A DNA stretch of 64,000 bases from Antedon mediterranea (GCF_964355755.1 NC_092680.1:12873001-12937000), one strand, 5' to 3'. Counted from the stretch's first letter, positions 21,601 through 33,982 are shown. The notes: generated by a model from the letters alone, not told the origin. Made by a program: numbers and translations.

Positions 21601-22686
21601 CTGTAATAAATATTAGTCAATTGAAGAGTAAAAGTAAGTTTACATGCGAATACTAAAAATAAGCTCTAGAAAATCTGTAGGCCTAACTATTATTCTTTTT
21701 CAGAGACGAATATGGCGTAGGCCTACCGTTGATAACAGGCGTGTAATTCTGATTTCACAGCCAAACGTTAATTATCCGTTGATACTACTATACGAACATG
21801 CTGGTTATCAATTTCCTAATTACAATTGTAATACTTATTCATAATCTTAAAATGTTTACGATTTATTTTTTTCGACTAAATAATTGTTTGGTTAACGTGA
21901 GTAACTATTATGTGACAATAAAATGACACATTAAAAAAAAAAAAAAAAAATTCAAGGGGACAATATATCTTTAAAACTGTTACGTCAACAAGCGAGCGGC
22001 GTTTTTTGTAAGAAATATTTCTTTATTTTAAAAATTGTTGAACGTTGGCAAATTTAAGATACTGTAACCCTGATTTTAAAAACGTCGTTGTATCACGGTA
22101 CGGCTATGTTTTAGAAGAAAAATATAATATGTATATTTTTGATAGAAATTAAAACAGTTACAATAGATCAATCAATTAATTCAACTATTTTTATAATAAT
22201 AATAATAATCAAATATGTATATTTGTGACAGAAAAACAGTTACAATAGATCAATAGATTATTTAATTAAAATATTAGTATGATAATCAAATAATGCGAGA
22301 TCTCATTATATCTGTCTAAATATTATATTCATTACCATTATTTGATATGTTTCGCATCTATCAGGCAATCTATTGTTAGATACCTTGATCATCTGTTAGA
22401 TGAATGAAACTATTTCCAAAACTGTAATTTGCATCACATAGGGCTGCGCAGCCATATACATCTATATATTATGATACTTTACACTGAAGATATGATAATA
22501 TTATCAGCTTTCCACATAGAAATAACTAATTTCATATTTCTATTTATTATAGGTCTATTCTTTACGTATTATATCGCCTACTAGTTTTGTAATTTTCAGA
22601 AGAACAAAATATTCATGGAGTCAACTCTAACAAAAATAAATAAAAACTGCTTGCCAGAAAGTATGGAGATAAATAGAATAACTTAC

Positions 22687-22780
22687 CTTTATAATAGTAG
22701 ACCTATTGCTATAATGTGAACATGTTTATTCTGCAATCAGTAACTCTATGATTTGGATCAAAGTGAAGCGTGCAACAACA
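22687..22780 (-). other. candidate 5' UTR exon of the GABA-B-like gene
   Basis: The first coding exon has an acceptor directly before its ATG (TATTACAG then ATGGAA), so an upstream non-coding exon must exist. A good donor (GTAAGT on the minus strand, 22681-22686) fits. The far end of this exon is not defined. Confidence 0.4.
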
Positions 22781-22789
22781 CGAGTAATC

Positions 22790-24410
22790 ATCATACGTCA
22801 TCGAGCTGCGTATCTACTGTCACCATGGTGACCAAATAATTGGAACTACATCTTAACATTCTCATTTGCCTTAAAAGCAAAATTACATTTTATTATTCAA
22901 TTCCTGAAAGAATCAAACCAGCGTGAAAGCTCCGCTCATTAACAGACCTCATAATACAATAAGTTTCACAGCTTTTTTTTTGGCAATTAAGAAATTATAT
23001 GGAAAAGCTTCTAATGATCATACTAGTTGGTTGTTAAAACGTTTCTATGAGTATACGTCATAATTATAATTCATTGTGTCCAGAAAAATAATTGTGCTGA
23101 TTCATGCTTACTTGTATTCTAGGGGCCCTCATGAGACAAGCTATTGCTTCTAGTGAGGGCCCCAGTTGCTGTTGTCATATATAATAACTGAATAAATGTG
23201 TATATGAATGAATGGCCATGCTAATTGAACCTATATATATGTACGAAAACAATTAATTTTCGGAAAAAAATCCCTGTACTAATAGTAGGCCTACAGGGAT
23301 TTTTTATCGAAAAATGCCCAAATATCGATTTCTTTTAAAAATTCAATTAGTATGCGATAATATGCGATATATTGCTTTTTATCATCTTATAGAGCCATAA
23401 TGATCAGTTTTGTCGAAAAATAAAAGGGTCGAAATTTTGCCATTTTTGGAAAAAACATGAATTTTTTCGAAAAATGCCCAAAATATCTACTTTTTAAAAT
23501 TCAATAATTATGCGATAACATTACCATATATGCGCATATATTGCCTTATCAAGTGTTTGTAACCAGTTATGTCGAAAAAGAAAAGGGTCGAAATTTAGCC
23601 TTTTTTTTCAAAAAAAATAATATATTTAAAATTCAATTATTATGCGATAATATTGCTATATATGCGCATATATTGTGTTATCATCATCTTATAGAGCCAA
23701 AGAAACTAGGTAATGTCAAAAAATAAAAGGATCGAAATTTGGCAATTTTTCGAAAGTTTCCCTGTACTGTCAAAAATAAAAGGGTCTAAATGTACTATAG
23801 TTCGAAAAATGGCCAAAATATATATTTTTAAAAAGAATGTTGAGATAGCCTGCAACAGTGTAATAGTTGGTCGTTTTTCATGCGCGAATAAAACAATAAA
23901 ACGTTGTGCAAAGTGACAGTTATCACATACTTTCATTTTCTTCACGTCGTCATTATAGTAATTGAAAGCCTTGAAGTCATGAAAACATTGGCTTAATAAT
24001 CACTCTAGCGATATTTAAATCATAATTGGTATTGCGTTGTCATGGTAACAGTAACTTACAACATAGATTATTGGTAATTATGAAATACTATTATCATGAT
24101 GGAGAATTTTTTTTTTCAAGAACATTTATTAGTTTCAATAATGGTATAGAATAGGTAGACTTGGTGTGCTAAAAAATCAAGGCAAGTTGTTATGTTGTGG
24201 CTCAACTAAATGCATTTTCCGCATAAATCATAAACATTTTAAAAAAGAATTAAAAAAAAACGAACTCAAACTATTCACCCAAGTCTTCATAAATCAACCA
24301 AATAATTTTAATACAACTACAAAAATAAGTAAGATTTGACATTTTTATTGAAAACTATAAATTTACACAATACGTAAAGGCAAGCACAATTTTACAAAGC
24401 TATACATTAG
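22790..24410. other. intergenic region upstream of the GABA-B-like gene
   Basis: AT-rich. The only structure I see is the set of imperfect long repeats at 23260-23830. No supported coding sequence. Confidence 0.5.
23260..23830. repeat. three to four degenerate tandem repeats of about 150-190 bp
   Basis: The words TCGAAAAATGCCCAAA, AATTCAAT, TATGCGATAA, GCGCATATATTG, TTATAGAGCCA and AAAAGGGTCGAAATTT recur in the same order, starting near 23315, 23465, 23605 and 23750. The left edge has a small hairpin, CCCTGTACTAATAGTAGG and CTACAGGG. Confidence 0.6.
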
Positions 24411-24413
24411 CCT

Positions 24414-24563
24414 TAAGCATTGTATACACTATCAAACTAGTTTGACAAAAAAGTGTGACGTGCCAAATATGGTAGTGATATACCCAAATATGGTAGTGAT
24501 ATGACATCATCAGGTCCATATATGGGCACATCACATTTTTTTGTCACATGAAGTTTGATATCT
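24414..24563. mobile_element. MITE family 1, copy 7
   Basis: Left arm TAAGCATTGTATACACTATC. The right arm breaks off at GTTTGATATC, directly against copy 8. Confidence 0.75.
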
Positions 24564-24715
24564 TAATCTCTGTATACACTATCAAATTAGTTTAACAAAA
24601 AAAGTGTGATGTGCCAAAATATGGTAGAGATATACCCAAATTTGGTAGTTGTATGACATCATAATGTCCATATATGGGCAAATCACATAAAGTTTGATAC
24701 TGTAGACATAGCTTT
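24564..24715. mobile_element. MITE family 1, copy 8 (tandem with copy 7)
   Basis: Left arm CTCTGTATACACTATCAAAT and right arm TTTGATACTGTAGACATAGC. The two adjacent copies in the same orientation look like a local duplication rather than two insertions. Confidence 0.75.
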
Positions 24716-24810
24716 ACTTCTAATATAGATAGTGTTACATAGACACCATAGTGTGACGGCACCAATCAATGCAATTCACAATCTAAGATTCTTAACATCT
24801 TGTTCAAAGA

Positions 24811-24930
24811 TAAAGCTCTGTCTACACTATCAAACTATATGTGACAAAAAATGTGATGTGCCCATATATGGACATGATGATGATGTCATATCACTAGCAT
24901 ATTTGTTTGATATTGTAGACAGAGCTTTAG
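24811..24930. mobile_element. MITE family 1, copy 9
   Basis: Clean TA-flanked termini TAAAGCTCTGTCTACAC and GTAGACAGAGCTTTA, with a short core. Confidence 0.8.
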
Positions 24931-25092
24931 ACTGCATTTAATACTAATGTATATTGATATAGTTTTCTCAAGAGACTCTATGCTAACACATTTCACATTT
25001 TAATATACAGTATACACAAACACACACAAGTATATCTTAAACTTGACATTCAGTTTTAATGGAAGTAAGTCACTCTTTTAAGTATTTTTCAT

Positions 25093-25262
25093 CAGGGGGC
25101 AGATCCAGGATTTTTTTAGTGGGGGAACGCTAACGTATAGTATTAATAGTCGGTCAAAAATAGGTACCAAAATATATTTTTTTTAATTTGTTCATAACGT
25201 CATTTTAGCTGACAAAGGGGGAGTGTGTGACCCAAGCGCTAACCCCCTGGATCCGCTCCTGT
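25093..25262. mobile_element. hAT-type MITE
   Basis: The left end CAGGGGGCAGATCCAGGA and right end CTGGATCCGCTCCTG are inverted. CAGGGGCGGATCCAG is a familiar terminus of hAT-family MITEs. About 170 bases, non-coding. Confidence 0.65.
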
Positions 25263-25289
25263 TCATCTTATCAACGCTAACACATTCCT

Positions 25290-25430
25290 TAAGCTCTGTC
25301 TACACTAACAATTGTGATGTGCCCAAATATGGTAATGGTCCAAATATAACAGTGATATGACATCATTATGTACATATATGGGCACATCAAATTTCTAAAA
25401 TAAAATTTGATAGTGTAGACAGAGCTTTAC
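25290..25430. mobile_element. MITE family 1, copy 10
   Basis: TTAAGCTCTGTCTACACTAA to GATAGTGTAGACAGAGCTTTA. The inner left arm (TCAAACT) is deleted. Confidence 0.8.
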
Positions 25431-25794
25431 ATATGAATCTTATAACATATGCCAACTTTTCAAACAGGTTTTGTGGGTAACAGTGTTAAATGGACAATTT
25501 GACAATATTTAAGTTTTCTTATAATTTACTCATAGTAAAAAACAGAAATAGAGAATTTAATATTCACAAATAAATAGCCAAAAATACTAAATACTTTAAA
25601 AAAAGTAAATTTTCTTTACAAGCTATACTGCGAGAATAAAATTGATGTAAAGTGAACAGATACGGAATTCTGTATACATCTATGAAAGAAAAGCATTGTT
25701 AGATTTGATTTGACAGAACTTAGATCTGCAGTATAGTGTTGTTCACACCATTCAAAGAAACAAATAGAGCAAGTAAGCACTCCATGAAATCAGC

Positions 25795-25880
25795 CCAGGC
25801 TATTCAATCAATCATCGATCAATTATCAATCATCAATCGATCAATTATCAATCAATTAACAATCAATCATCAATCAAGTT
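25795..25880. repeat. AATCAATC simple repeat
   Basis: Imperfect ATCAATC/ATCGATC/ATTATCA words, downstream of the NF-YC gene. Confidence 0.7.
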
Positions 25881-26045
25881 ACTGCATCTTTGGGGAATAT
25901 TGAATTGGTTTGAAACCATTTTCACTATTGAAGGCAATATTAACGAGAGCTAATGCTGAGAACTGAGTGATAGTAAATATAATACCATTTCATTGTCAGG
26001 CAATATGTTAAAAGCTCAAACTGATCGATTACAAATGTAGTACCA

Positions 26046-26155
26046 GTTGTCCACACCTTATGGTGATCACTGTGTTACCTGGACAGTCTCTGTGCCGAGT
26101 TGTGTGCACCTTAGGGTTATCACTGCGTTACCTGGACAGTCTCTGCGCTGTTATC
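26046..26155. repeat. duplication of the NF-YC stop-codon region
   Basis: Two copies of about 50 bases contain GTTACCTGGACAGTCTCTG preceded by ATCACTG. The right copy (26105-26155) contains the coding end and TGA of NF-YC. The left copy lies in the 3' UTR. Confidence 0.65.
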
Positions 26156-29100
26156 GGTTGTTGTAGGTTGCAGAAACACCTGTTGCGTCGTACCAGCTTG
26201 TGTTTGTATTGGTAGTTGTTGTATTTGAAATACAGGCTGTGAGATAAAAAAAAACAAATATAATTATATATACATTTGTATAAATTATAGATTCATTTGA
26301 AATTGCCAACTGGAAACAATTAAAAACAGTTACTGTGCTATATGCTCGTCAGATCACAAGCTGGGCCCTGATAGTCACTTGTATCATTTGTATTTATTTA
26401 TATAGTTATCACATCGTATTATTTATTCTACTCAGGTACAAAACATATCTCGAAATTGTTAACAATTTTGACAATAAAGTTATCTTGTATCTTGTATCTT
26501 GTAAATTTCTGGGAGTTTCTAGAGTTGTATAGACAGCAAGTGATATGGAATAATGGTAAGGGGCCTGACTAGCATGCGAGAATCATTGGTTCAAGCTTGT
26601 CTGTGCCACAAGATGCTTTATTTTCGTTTCGATAAGACTGGCTGCCTTAGAGTGTCCAATCAGAATTTTCTCAGTTTCCAGTTATGCATGAGGACGACTA
26701 TAATTTCATACAATACATGTTTATAAGGCACACTTATATACCTGTGATCCTGATATCTCATACAATACATGTTTATAAGGCACACTTATATACCTGTGAT
26801 CCTGATATCTCATACAATACATGTTTATAAGGCACACTTATATACCTGTGATCCTGATATTTCATACAATACATGTTTATAAGGCACACTTATATACCTG
26901 TGATCCTGATATCTCATACAATACATGTTTATAAGGCACACTTATATACCTGTGATCCTGATATCTCATACAATACATGTTTATAAGGCACACTTATATA
27001 CCTGTGATCCTGATATTTCATACAATACATGTTTATAAGGCACACTTATATACCTGTGATCCTGATATCTCATACATTACATGTTTATAAGGCACACTTA
27101 TATACCTGTGATCCTGATATTTCATACAATACATGTTTATAAGGCACACTTATATACCTGTGATCCTGATATCTCATACAATACATGTTTATAAGGCACA
27201 CTTATATACCTGTGATCCTGATATCTCATACAATACATGTTTATAAGGCACACTTATATACCTGTGATCCTGATATATCATACAATACATGTTTATAAGG
27301 CACACTTATATACCTGTGATCCTGATATCTCAGCAGTAACAAACTGTTGGCCTGCCTGTCTAAGGTACTGGATTGGTTGAGTCCCAAACACCTAAAGTTG
27401 TACAAAAAAAACAACATGTTAGCAAGTAATAGAGAAGTAATGCTACTAGGATTAGAAATTAATGAATTTGATGTCAGTGAATGTGGTAAAAATGATAGAA
27501 ACACAATGACAACGATAATAACTTGACAATTAGAAATATGATAGATGAACATGATAATGATACTGTGTATGTTTAAGCATGTATGTGGTTGTACTATGTA
27601 ATCAGTAATGTTGGAATGGTTTCACTGTAACTATACAGTGACAATGTTGATGACGAAACTGAAACTATGACAATAATGGTGATAATAAAGTGAAAAATAT
27701 GACAATATATTTTAAATACAACCATTTACAAAAACAGTAAAATTACACTTGGAAGAACAGAATTGCAAAGTAAATATCATAAACAATTCACAAATTTAAC
27801 TCACACAAAAACAATCTATTTAAAATGGTTAATTAATTAGGTTAAAAAGGGAAAATATACCATAATTTATATAACAAAGTTATGAAGAATATGAAGTGGT
27901 CATGAATGTGATAGTGCTTACACAGCAAACAAAGAAAAGTTACAGGTGGCAATACTATGCAAATGAGCACAAATGCTTCATTTACATATGTCATCAGCCA
28001 CCTGTCTTTACCAGTTATCTGTGAACCCACACCTGCACATCCCCGGAATTGCTTACAATCTGTGCGGCATTTTGCGATCCGTCCGGCTGTTGTAACTGGA
28101 TGGTCTGACCAGCAGCTGTTTGTACTAGCTGTGCTGGCTGTCCGTCAGCTGTCTGTATTAATTGTGTTGTTGTACCGTCTGCTTGTACCAGTTGAGTTGT
28201 CTGATTATCACCACCAGCCTATAAATAAAATATACAGTTATATTACATAGCCTATGTAAAAACGTGAACGCGATTGGTTGAAACTGCATCACATGACTAC
28301 CGCTGCGAGGATCGTAAATTGTATATATCCTCGAGTACGATGATATTGACTGAGTAATTTTCGTATGATTATCGTGTCCCTGTCATTAAACACTTCGGGA
28401 AATATATTCCCTCGAGCAAAATATCATTCCCTCAGGGATGTCAAATCTTATATTTCACCTCTAAGCAGGCAATATCTGTATAATAGTTGCAGCACCAAAG
28501 TTGTTTTTTATTTATGAGATTGTGGTTCGATTCCAACGCTCGCCACATTGGTTGTATCCTTACGCAAGGCACTTTACTTACATTTGCCTCTCTCCGCCCA
28601 GGTGTATAAAGGGTACCCAGTTAGCTCAAGACACAACTCAAACACTAGCTGCATTATGGGAGTATGTTTCCATACATGTTTGATTAAAAAAAAATCTGGG
28701 GTAATAATGTGCAGTTGATTGAGAGCTTATATGCACTATATAAGAATGAACTATTTATTATTACTAAAGTTTATCTCTGTTAGAACAAAGTAAAATTATA
28801 TTTAAAAACCTGTTGTTGCTGTTGAGCCTGTGATTGGTTCACTATTTGCTGTAGTTGCTGGGCAGCACCTGACGGTATGCTAATGAACTGAAATTTAAAT
28901 AAATAAATACATTATACAAATTAACCATAAGAAAACAATACATGAATATCACTGCCCAATTATACAGTAGTACCAAAGAACTAGAAATTGAAACTTTGAT
29001 ACAAAGAAAAACTATAATTAAACAATACTACTATCTTTACAAATACTTGATAATGCAGTTAGTTATATAGTTTTATATAACACCTAAATAAATTCCTGTC

Positions 29101-32100
29101 ATTTGATTGGACGAATGTGGGTCACATGGCGTGCAATAGTACGTACTATTAAACGATCGTTTAATAGTACTTTTTTAAACATTTTGTGTACGAAAAAAAA
29201 AACGTTTCGCGGATGAAAAAAAATTTAGAATACAAAAATTACTGTAAAATACAACAGCGCCAGCTGTCGTCCTGCCTCTGTTGTTTGTAAACACCACCGC
29301 AAGATATGCAACAGCAGCAGATTTTTGTGTACGATTTGGAGATATATATGTACTAATTTCATTCAAAAAAGCATTTAAATTAGCTTTAGATCGTTTTTAG
29401 GATTTTGATTAATTAATGGGGACATCCCTACAAGACGTGGAATTGTTGGAAAAACCATAATTAGCCAAGATAAGTTCCAATTGTCTGTCGAAGTTTTGCC
29501 TTTCAGCCTATCTAGTACTACTACTACTAGGCCTAGCCTAGCTAGGCCTGTTAGTATTAGGCTAGGCCTGGCCTAGGCGTTTTTAGCCTTGCTAGGCCTA
29601 TGATTGTTTGGTCGTTTGTTGACATAATTAACACTAAAGTAGGTGTGTTTAGAAAATCCATATAATTATAACATTTAATATAAAATTAAATGTTACGGTT
29701 TTAATCAATCTGAATGAAATATAGGCCTCTTGGCTAGGGCCACCTTATATTTGATTCAAATGACAGGAATCTATTTAGATGTTATATAAAACAAATAATG
29801 AATGTTTTGTATTCGTGTAATGGTACAAATAATGGCACTTGGTGAATGATGAAAGGTTATATCAACTCGGCTTTGCCTCGTTGATATAACCTTTCATCAT
29901 TCACCTCGTGCCATTATTTGTACCATTACACTCATAAACATTCATTATTTGTATAATATCAAATATTTATTTATTTTCATTATATTTAGGTGCTTGGTTT
30001 ACTTGCAACCTGTCAACCTTACTTCTTGTGTCTACATTGTTTACTTGTTGTTTTTTTTAATATTTAGGCACATTGCCAAGGATAACCATAAGTGAATTCA
30101 TTCACTATCCTTCTTAAAGGTGGCAATCCTGTTCACAAGACAAACATACACAAGATGCTCTACATAAACAAAAAAGACTTATTTCTAGTCTAGTTGAAAA
30201 TTGGCATTAGAAAAAATCTTGACATATGGCAGGACTTGAGCCTAGGACCCTTGGATTGGCCATCATAACCACCAAGCCACAGCTCCATTTCCATTGAATG
30301 ATTTGAAAGCCATTGGATACTAAAAGACAATACTTGGTATACTGTACCTGTTGGCCTTGTGTTACATTAGCAACCTGTATCGTCTGTGCCGTTGTTTGTT
30401 GTTGTTGCTGTGTCTGTTGCTGAGCACCCTGTCTAAGTTGTTGTTGAACGGCTTGGTTCTGAGCAAGTTGGAAGTAATATTGCACCTGGTCCGGACACAT
30501 TCCTGTCTGTTGAACATGTGTTTCCTAAAACAAGGTTTTAATTTTATTTCAACTTATCTATAGAGGGTGACCCTAAACAGCGTATGCTGACAATCAAGGG
30601 GCCCCTTGAAGAGTTATGATAAGTGTCTGTGTGTGACAGTGGCTGTGTGTATACTACACCGGCGTAACTATACTACTCGTCTCGTTTTTTTACTATTTTA
30701 TATTTCAGGTATTCATTTATTGTGCTTGTTTATTTTTTCATTTTTCTTTAATCAATGTCTCTTTCTAGAAGAAATAAATTAAATGGAAATAGTAGATGGT
30801 AGTTGTTACTGGCACCCTACCTGTCTCTTTGTTGGCTTTAGTTCATCTCTCGGCACTATGTCTATTAGAAAATCAAACTGGTCATATTTTGAGATCGCCA
30901 TTGCAATATCATTTCTCTGAAATTATACAGTATCATATTTTATTTATTGCCACGCAAAGAAATAGCACTATTTGTGGTGCATTTATCACTATTGAAATGA
31001 TCAATTAAGTAGTTTACTTAAGTACTTATCCAAAACTTACTTGTAAAGTCCTTCGTTTATTTTCCTCCGTGTGCAACCATGCACGAAGTGACAACTCACT
31101 TATGAATATCTCGGCCGCTTTTGAGAAGAGTACAGGAGCCTCAGCACTGATCATCTACAGTAGTAAATTAAATTATGATATTTGATGTAAAGTACTCTCT
31201 CAATTTATTCATTACATAATCAGGCCTTGTGTTTTAAAAATTATAGGTGTGCTACAAATTGCACTCCTCAATACATTCAGGGATGCTGTAGGTGTGCTGT
31301 TTGTATTTTGGTGTGTAGAAGTTTACTAAATTTAAGCTCAAGAGTATTTTAGGAGTGTTAGGTGAGTGATCACACTCGCCTTAAAAGACAAGGCCTGCAT
31401 GTTTTTTTTTGTTAAACTTGACAATTACAAATGGAAAATCCAAACAAGGTTTAGGTAGAAGGCGCTGTATTGGCGGCCGTCAGAAAAATTAGTGAGCACT
31501 AAGCCAAATAAAACCAAATGAAAATATTACAAACCTTCACATCTTCATCTAGTTTCATAATTTTCTTTATTCTTGCCAAAGGCAGTTCCTGTGTTTTGAA
31601 ATGAGACTAAAAAAAAAAAAAAAAAAACTTGACTTCAATATTAAAATATACCGTATATTTCGGTGTATAAGTCGCACTTTTGACACGCAAATTTGACCTC
31701 TAAATTAAGGGTGCGTCTTATACACCGAACATAAATGCCTCACCACAAAGATTGTACATATCGTCACCTCGTTCGCTAGGCCTGAGTAGGCTAGGCCTAG
31801 CTACAGTATACTAACGTAACAGCAACCTGCTTCTGCCTAGTTTTCAAGGCATTTTAGCATGATGTTATACTAAATTATGATGAAAAGATTTGTTCATTAT
31901 GGAGCTGCTGTTTTAGGCGCTCCGATAAAATTTCATTTGTAAACGTTTACGATTGGAATAGGCTAGTATTTATTTATAGTTATACGCACGATCGCCGACC
32001 GCCGTACCCCCAGCGCAAGCCCTTCTCCAGGTGATTATAGCATGGACCTAGCGTACACACTTCTCGGATACATGGATACTAATCGAATACGATTGTCCGT

Positions 32101-32953
32101 GAAAACGTTCGCCCTCTCGAAGTGATCGATCGAGGCTAGCCCACACACACGTACGTGTTACACACACGGTCATGCACTCGATGTTGCGGGTGCGAAACTC
32201 ATGAATAACAAGTTAGAAAGAACTCGTTGAGGCTGGGCGCGGCCGAGCCTAGGCCTAGGTAAGAAAAAACCTAAATAAAGGACGCCGTTGTAGATATAAC
32301 AAAATTATTATTACAATAATATTGATTACAATTTAAGAAAAAATTGTTTTTATGAAATATAAGGTGCGTCTTATACATCGACGATATAAAAAATACCGAT
32401 ATTTTACTCTCAGTTAGGGGGTGCGTCTTATACACAGGTGCGACTTATACACCGAAATATACGGTACACAAATTTTGACATTAATATGTACACAGAAATA
32501 ATTAATATCAGGATGTACAAAACAACTATGAAACATAATTTGAATGATGTATTCATTTATTAAATTTACAAGCAATGGCAGATGTTTGGAGGTTTGACGG
32601 TTGTTCTGCTACAACACTACTTGCATGCTTAAAGGGCTAAAGCTCTGATTACACTATCAAACTTTATACAGTATGACAAAAAAGTGTAATGTGGCCATAT
32701 GTAGACACAATGTCATATCACTACCTTATTTGGGCATATCGCTACCATATTTGGGCACATCACATTTTTTGTCACATAAAGTTTGATAGTGTAAACAGAG
32801 CTTAACAACATGTTATGAACTGTCAAGTATTACCATTTCAATGTTATTGATGCTAGCAGCTTTGTTTGTCCAGAAGTTAGTCAGTTTACCCTGCGATTCT
32901 GATGCAACATCTTCTGCAGACGTTGCCACCGCTTGTGAATTGTTTGTGTTCAT
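26120..32953 (-). CDS. NFYC: nuclear transcription factor Y subunit gamma (9 coding exons, 345 aa)
   Basis: Exons in transcript order: 32834-32953, 31535-31606, 31041-31154, 30821-30916, 30348-30524, 28810-28887, 28033-28218, 27314-27391, 26120-26236. They total 1,038 nt and every junction is phase 0. NF-YC is the histone-fold subunit that pairs with NF-YB and, with NF-YA, binds CCAAT promoter boxes in the nucleus. Residues about 27-134 are the conserved core: [69 protein letters not shown] and VPRDELKP. The exon 5 start, [11 protein letters not shown], matches the family. The rest is the Gln-rich activation region (QQQTQQQQQ and repeated QLVQ/TQLIQ/TIQLQQ). The length is close to vertebrate NF-YC (about 335). 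Exon 8 ends in a 52-bp tandem array that repeats its splice donor. A non-coding first exon probably lies at about 33983-34080. Confidence 0.93.
26535..26610 (+). repeat. tRNA-like SINE fragment
   Basis: AATGGTAAGGGGCCTGACTAGCATGCGAGAATC followed by GGTTCAAGCTTGTC looks like a decayed tRNA-derived head with a box-B-like motif. It lies in the last intron of NF-YC on the opposite strand. Confidence 0.35.
26703..27332. repeat. 52-bp tandem array containing the NF-YC exon 8 splice donor (12 units)
   Basis: Twelve nearly identical 52-base units. On the minus strand each reads GAGATATCAGGATCACAG|GTATATAAG. The 18 bases before the bar are the last six codons (EISGSQ) of coding exon 8 and the bar is its donor. 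The exon-proximal unit is the real exon end; the other eleven donors lie in the intron. Units differ by single bases (ATCTC/ATTTC, ACAATAC/ACATTAC), so the array is young or homogenised. Confidence 0.95.
28505..28770 (+). repeat. SINE, family B
   Basis: Starts with a box-B-like GTGGTTCGATTCC. The body has CTCTCCGCCCAGGTGTATAA and GCATTATGGGAGTATGTTTC, and the end is TGCACTATATAAGAA with ATT repeats. The tail matches 2645-2795. In an NF-YC intron, antisense. Confidence 0.65.
29068..29791. mobile_element. inverted-repeat element of about 720 bp
   Basis: GTTTTATATAACACCTAAAT and AATTCCTGTCATTTGATTGG at the left are matched in reverse by CAAATGACAGGAATC and TAGATGTTATATAAAAC at 29755-29791. The interior holds a perfect palindrome at 29141-29170 and GGCCTA-rich sequence. 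In an NF-YC intron. Confidence 0.55.
29141..29170. repeat. perfect palindrome
   Basis: AGTACTATTAAACGA and its exact reverse complement abut with no spacer (centre CGATCG). Confidence 0.85.
29782..29965. repeat. long hairpin (foldback) of about 80-bp arms
   Basis: CAAATAATGAATGTTTTGTA and GGTGAATGATGAAAGGTTAT on the left are followed, after a loop of about 13 bases (TCGGCTTTGCCTC), by their reverse complements on the right. The arms are almost perfect near the loop and more diverged outside. Confidence 0.8.
30055..30295 (-). repeat. tRNA-derived SINE, family A, reverse copy
   Basis: Read on the minus strand it has GGCTTGGTGGTTATGATG, then a box-B-like GGCTCAAGTCC and the body with GGATTGCCACCTTTAA and ATTCACTTATGGTTATCC. 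Compare 1826-2060. In an NF-YC intron, same strand as the gene. Confidence 0.65.
31650..32465. mobile_element. non-autonomous DNA transposon with TACCGTATATTTCGG ends (about 815 bp)
   Basis: TACCGTATATTTCGGTGTAT with AAGTCGCAC at the left is matched by GTGCGACTTATACACCGAAA and TATACGGTA at the right. Inner copies of GGTGCGTCTTATACA form further inverted repeats near 31708 and 32363. The interior shows no transposase. It fills the first coding intron of NF-YC. Confidence 0.75.
32639..32804. mobile_element. MITE family 1, copy 11
   Basis: TAAAGCTCTGATTACACTAT to GATAGTGTAAACAGAGCTTA. It ends about 30 bases from the donor of the NF-YC ATG exon. Confidence 0.8.
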
Positions 32954-33982
32954 TCTAGACAATAATATGAAAATAATCTATTCAAATAAACATTTTAGTC
33001 ACTCTAGTATAAACATATACAACTGAGATTGACTTTTTCATCAGTACTTCTATGAATGGATGATTCGTTGGGAACATGAACGCTAGTTGATCATACCCAG
33101 TACCGTATTGATCGTAGGATCATTCGGGAAAACACCTCACAACAATAATATGATAATAAGCGATTATTCAATAAATTTAATATTTTAGTAACTCTATAAA
33201 TATAAAACTGAGTTGTTATTGCTGCAGCTTTGATGGGTATGAGGATTTTATTACCTTGCAATCCATTATTATTAAGCTTACTCCTAAGAACAGTTTTTGT
33301 TGGTAAGATATTACAGGATTGAACCCCGGACCTTGGTTGGTATTGGAAGGCAAGCTGAGCAAATTAGGCCTGCTCCACTATTATCCATCCATTTTACATT
33401 GATTACATTGTTATAAGAATACAATAAATAACTAGCATCATTCCATCACTCCGTTGAGTTCGAGTAACATTTGTTCAATTTAGCTAGTCAACAGAACAGA
33501 TGAACCTTCAGTTCACTGTACTGAGCACGAACTTACTGTATGTATAGGCTATAATTTATGTCAACTAACCAGCGCGCACGAGGCGAGGGCCTAGTGAAAG
33601 AGAGAGGGGTGAATTTTAAATCAAAATAGTATCAATTATTGATGAGAGAATAAGTCTAAATTTTGTATTACATGTCAGGATATCTGGTCCTGGAAAGCTT
33701 TGATAAATGATGGATCCGATTTGCTAGAAGTTCGACCAACCAAGCTTTGTACAAATGTTTTTCCACAATACCGATGGACCAATGGCTAAGGAACATACAC
33801 CGTCCAATCAGCACATAAAATGGCCGACCAATCGCGTCAGAGCGGGTAAACATTCATACGATATCCACCTCTTGTGGCATATGAGAACCTTTAAATTAAC
33901 TGATTACAGTATATACTTTTAAAGTATTATTTCTAAACAACATCAGAATTAATTTGAATCTATAAAATCTACAAATACTTAC

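Noticed and set aside
26703-27332. CRISPR-like array
   Set aside because: Units are contiguous 52-bp tandem copies without unique spacers, in an animal intron, and each contains an exon end with a splice donor.
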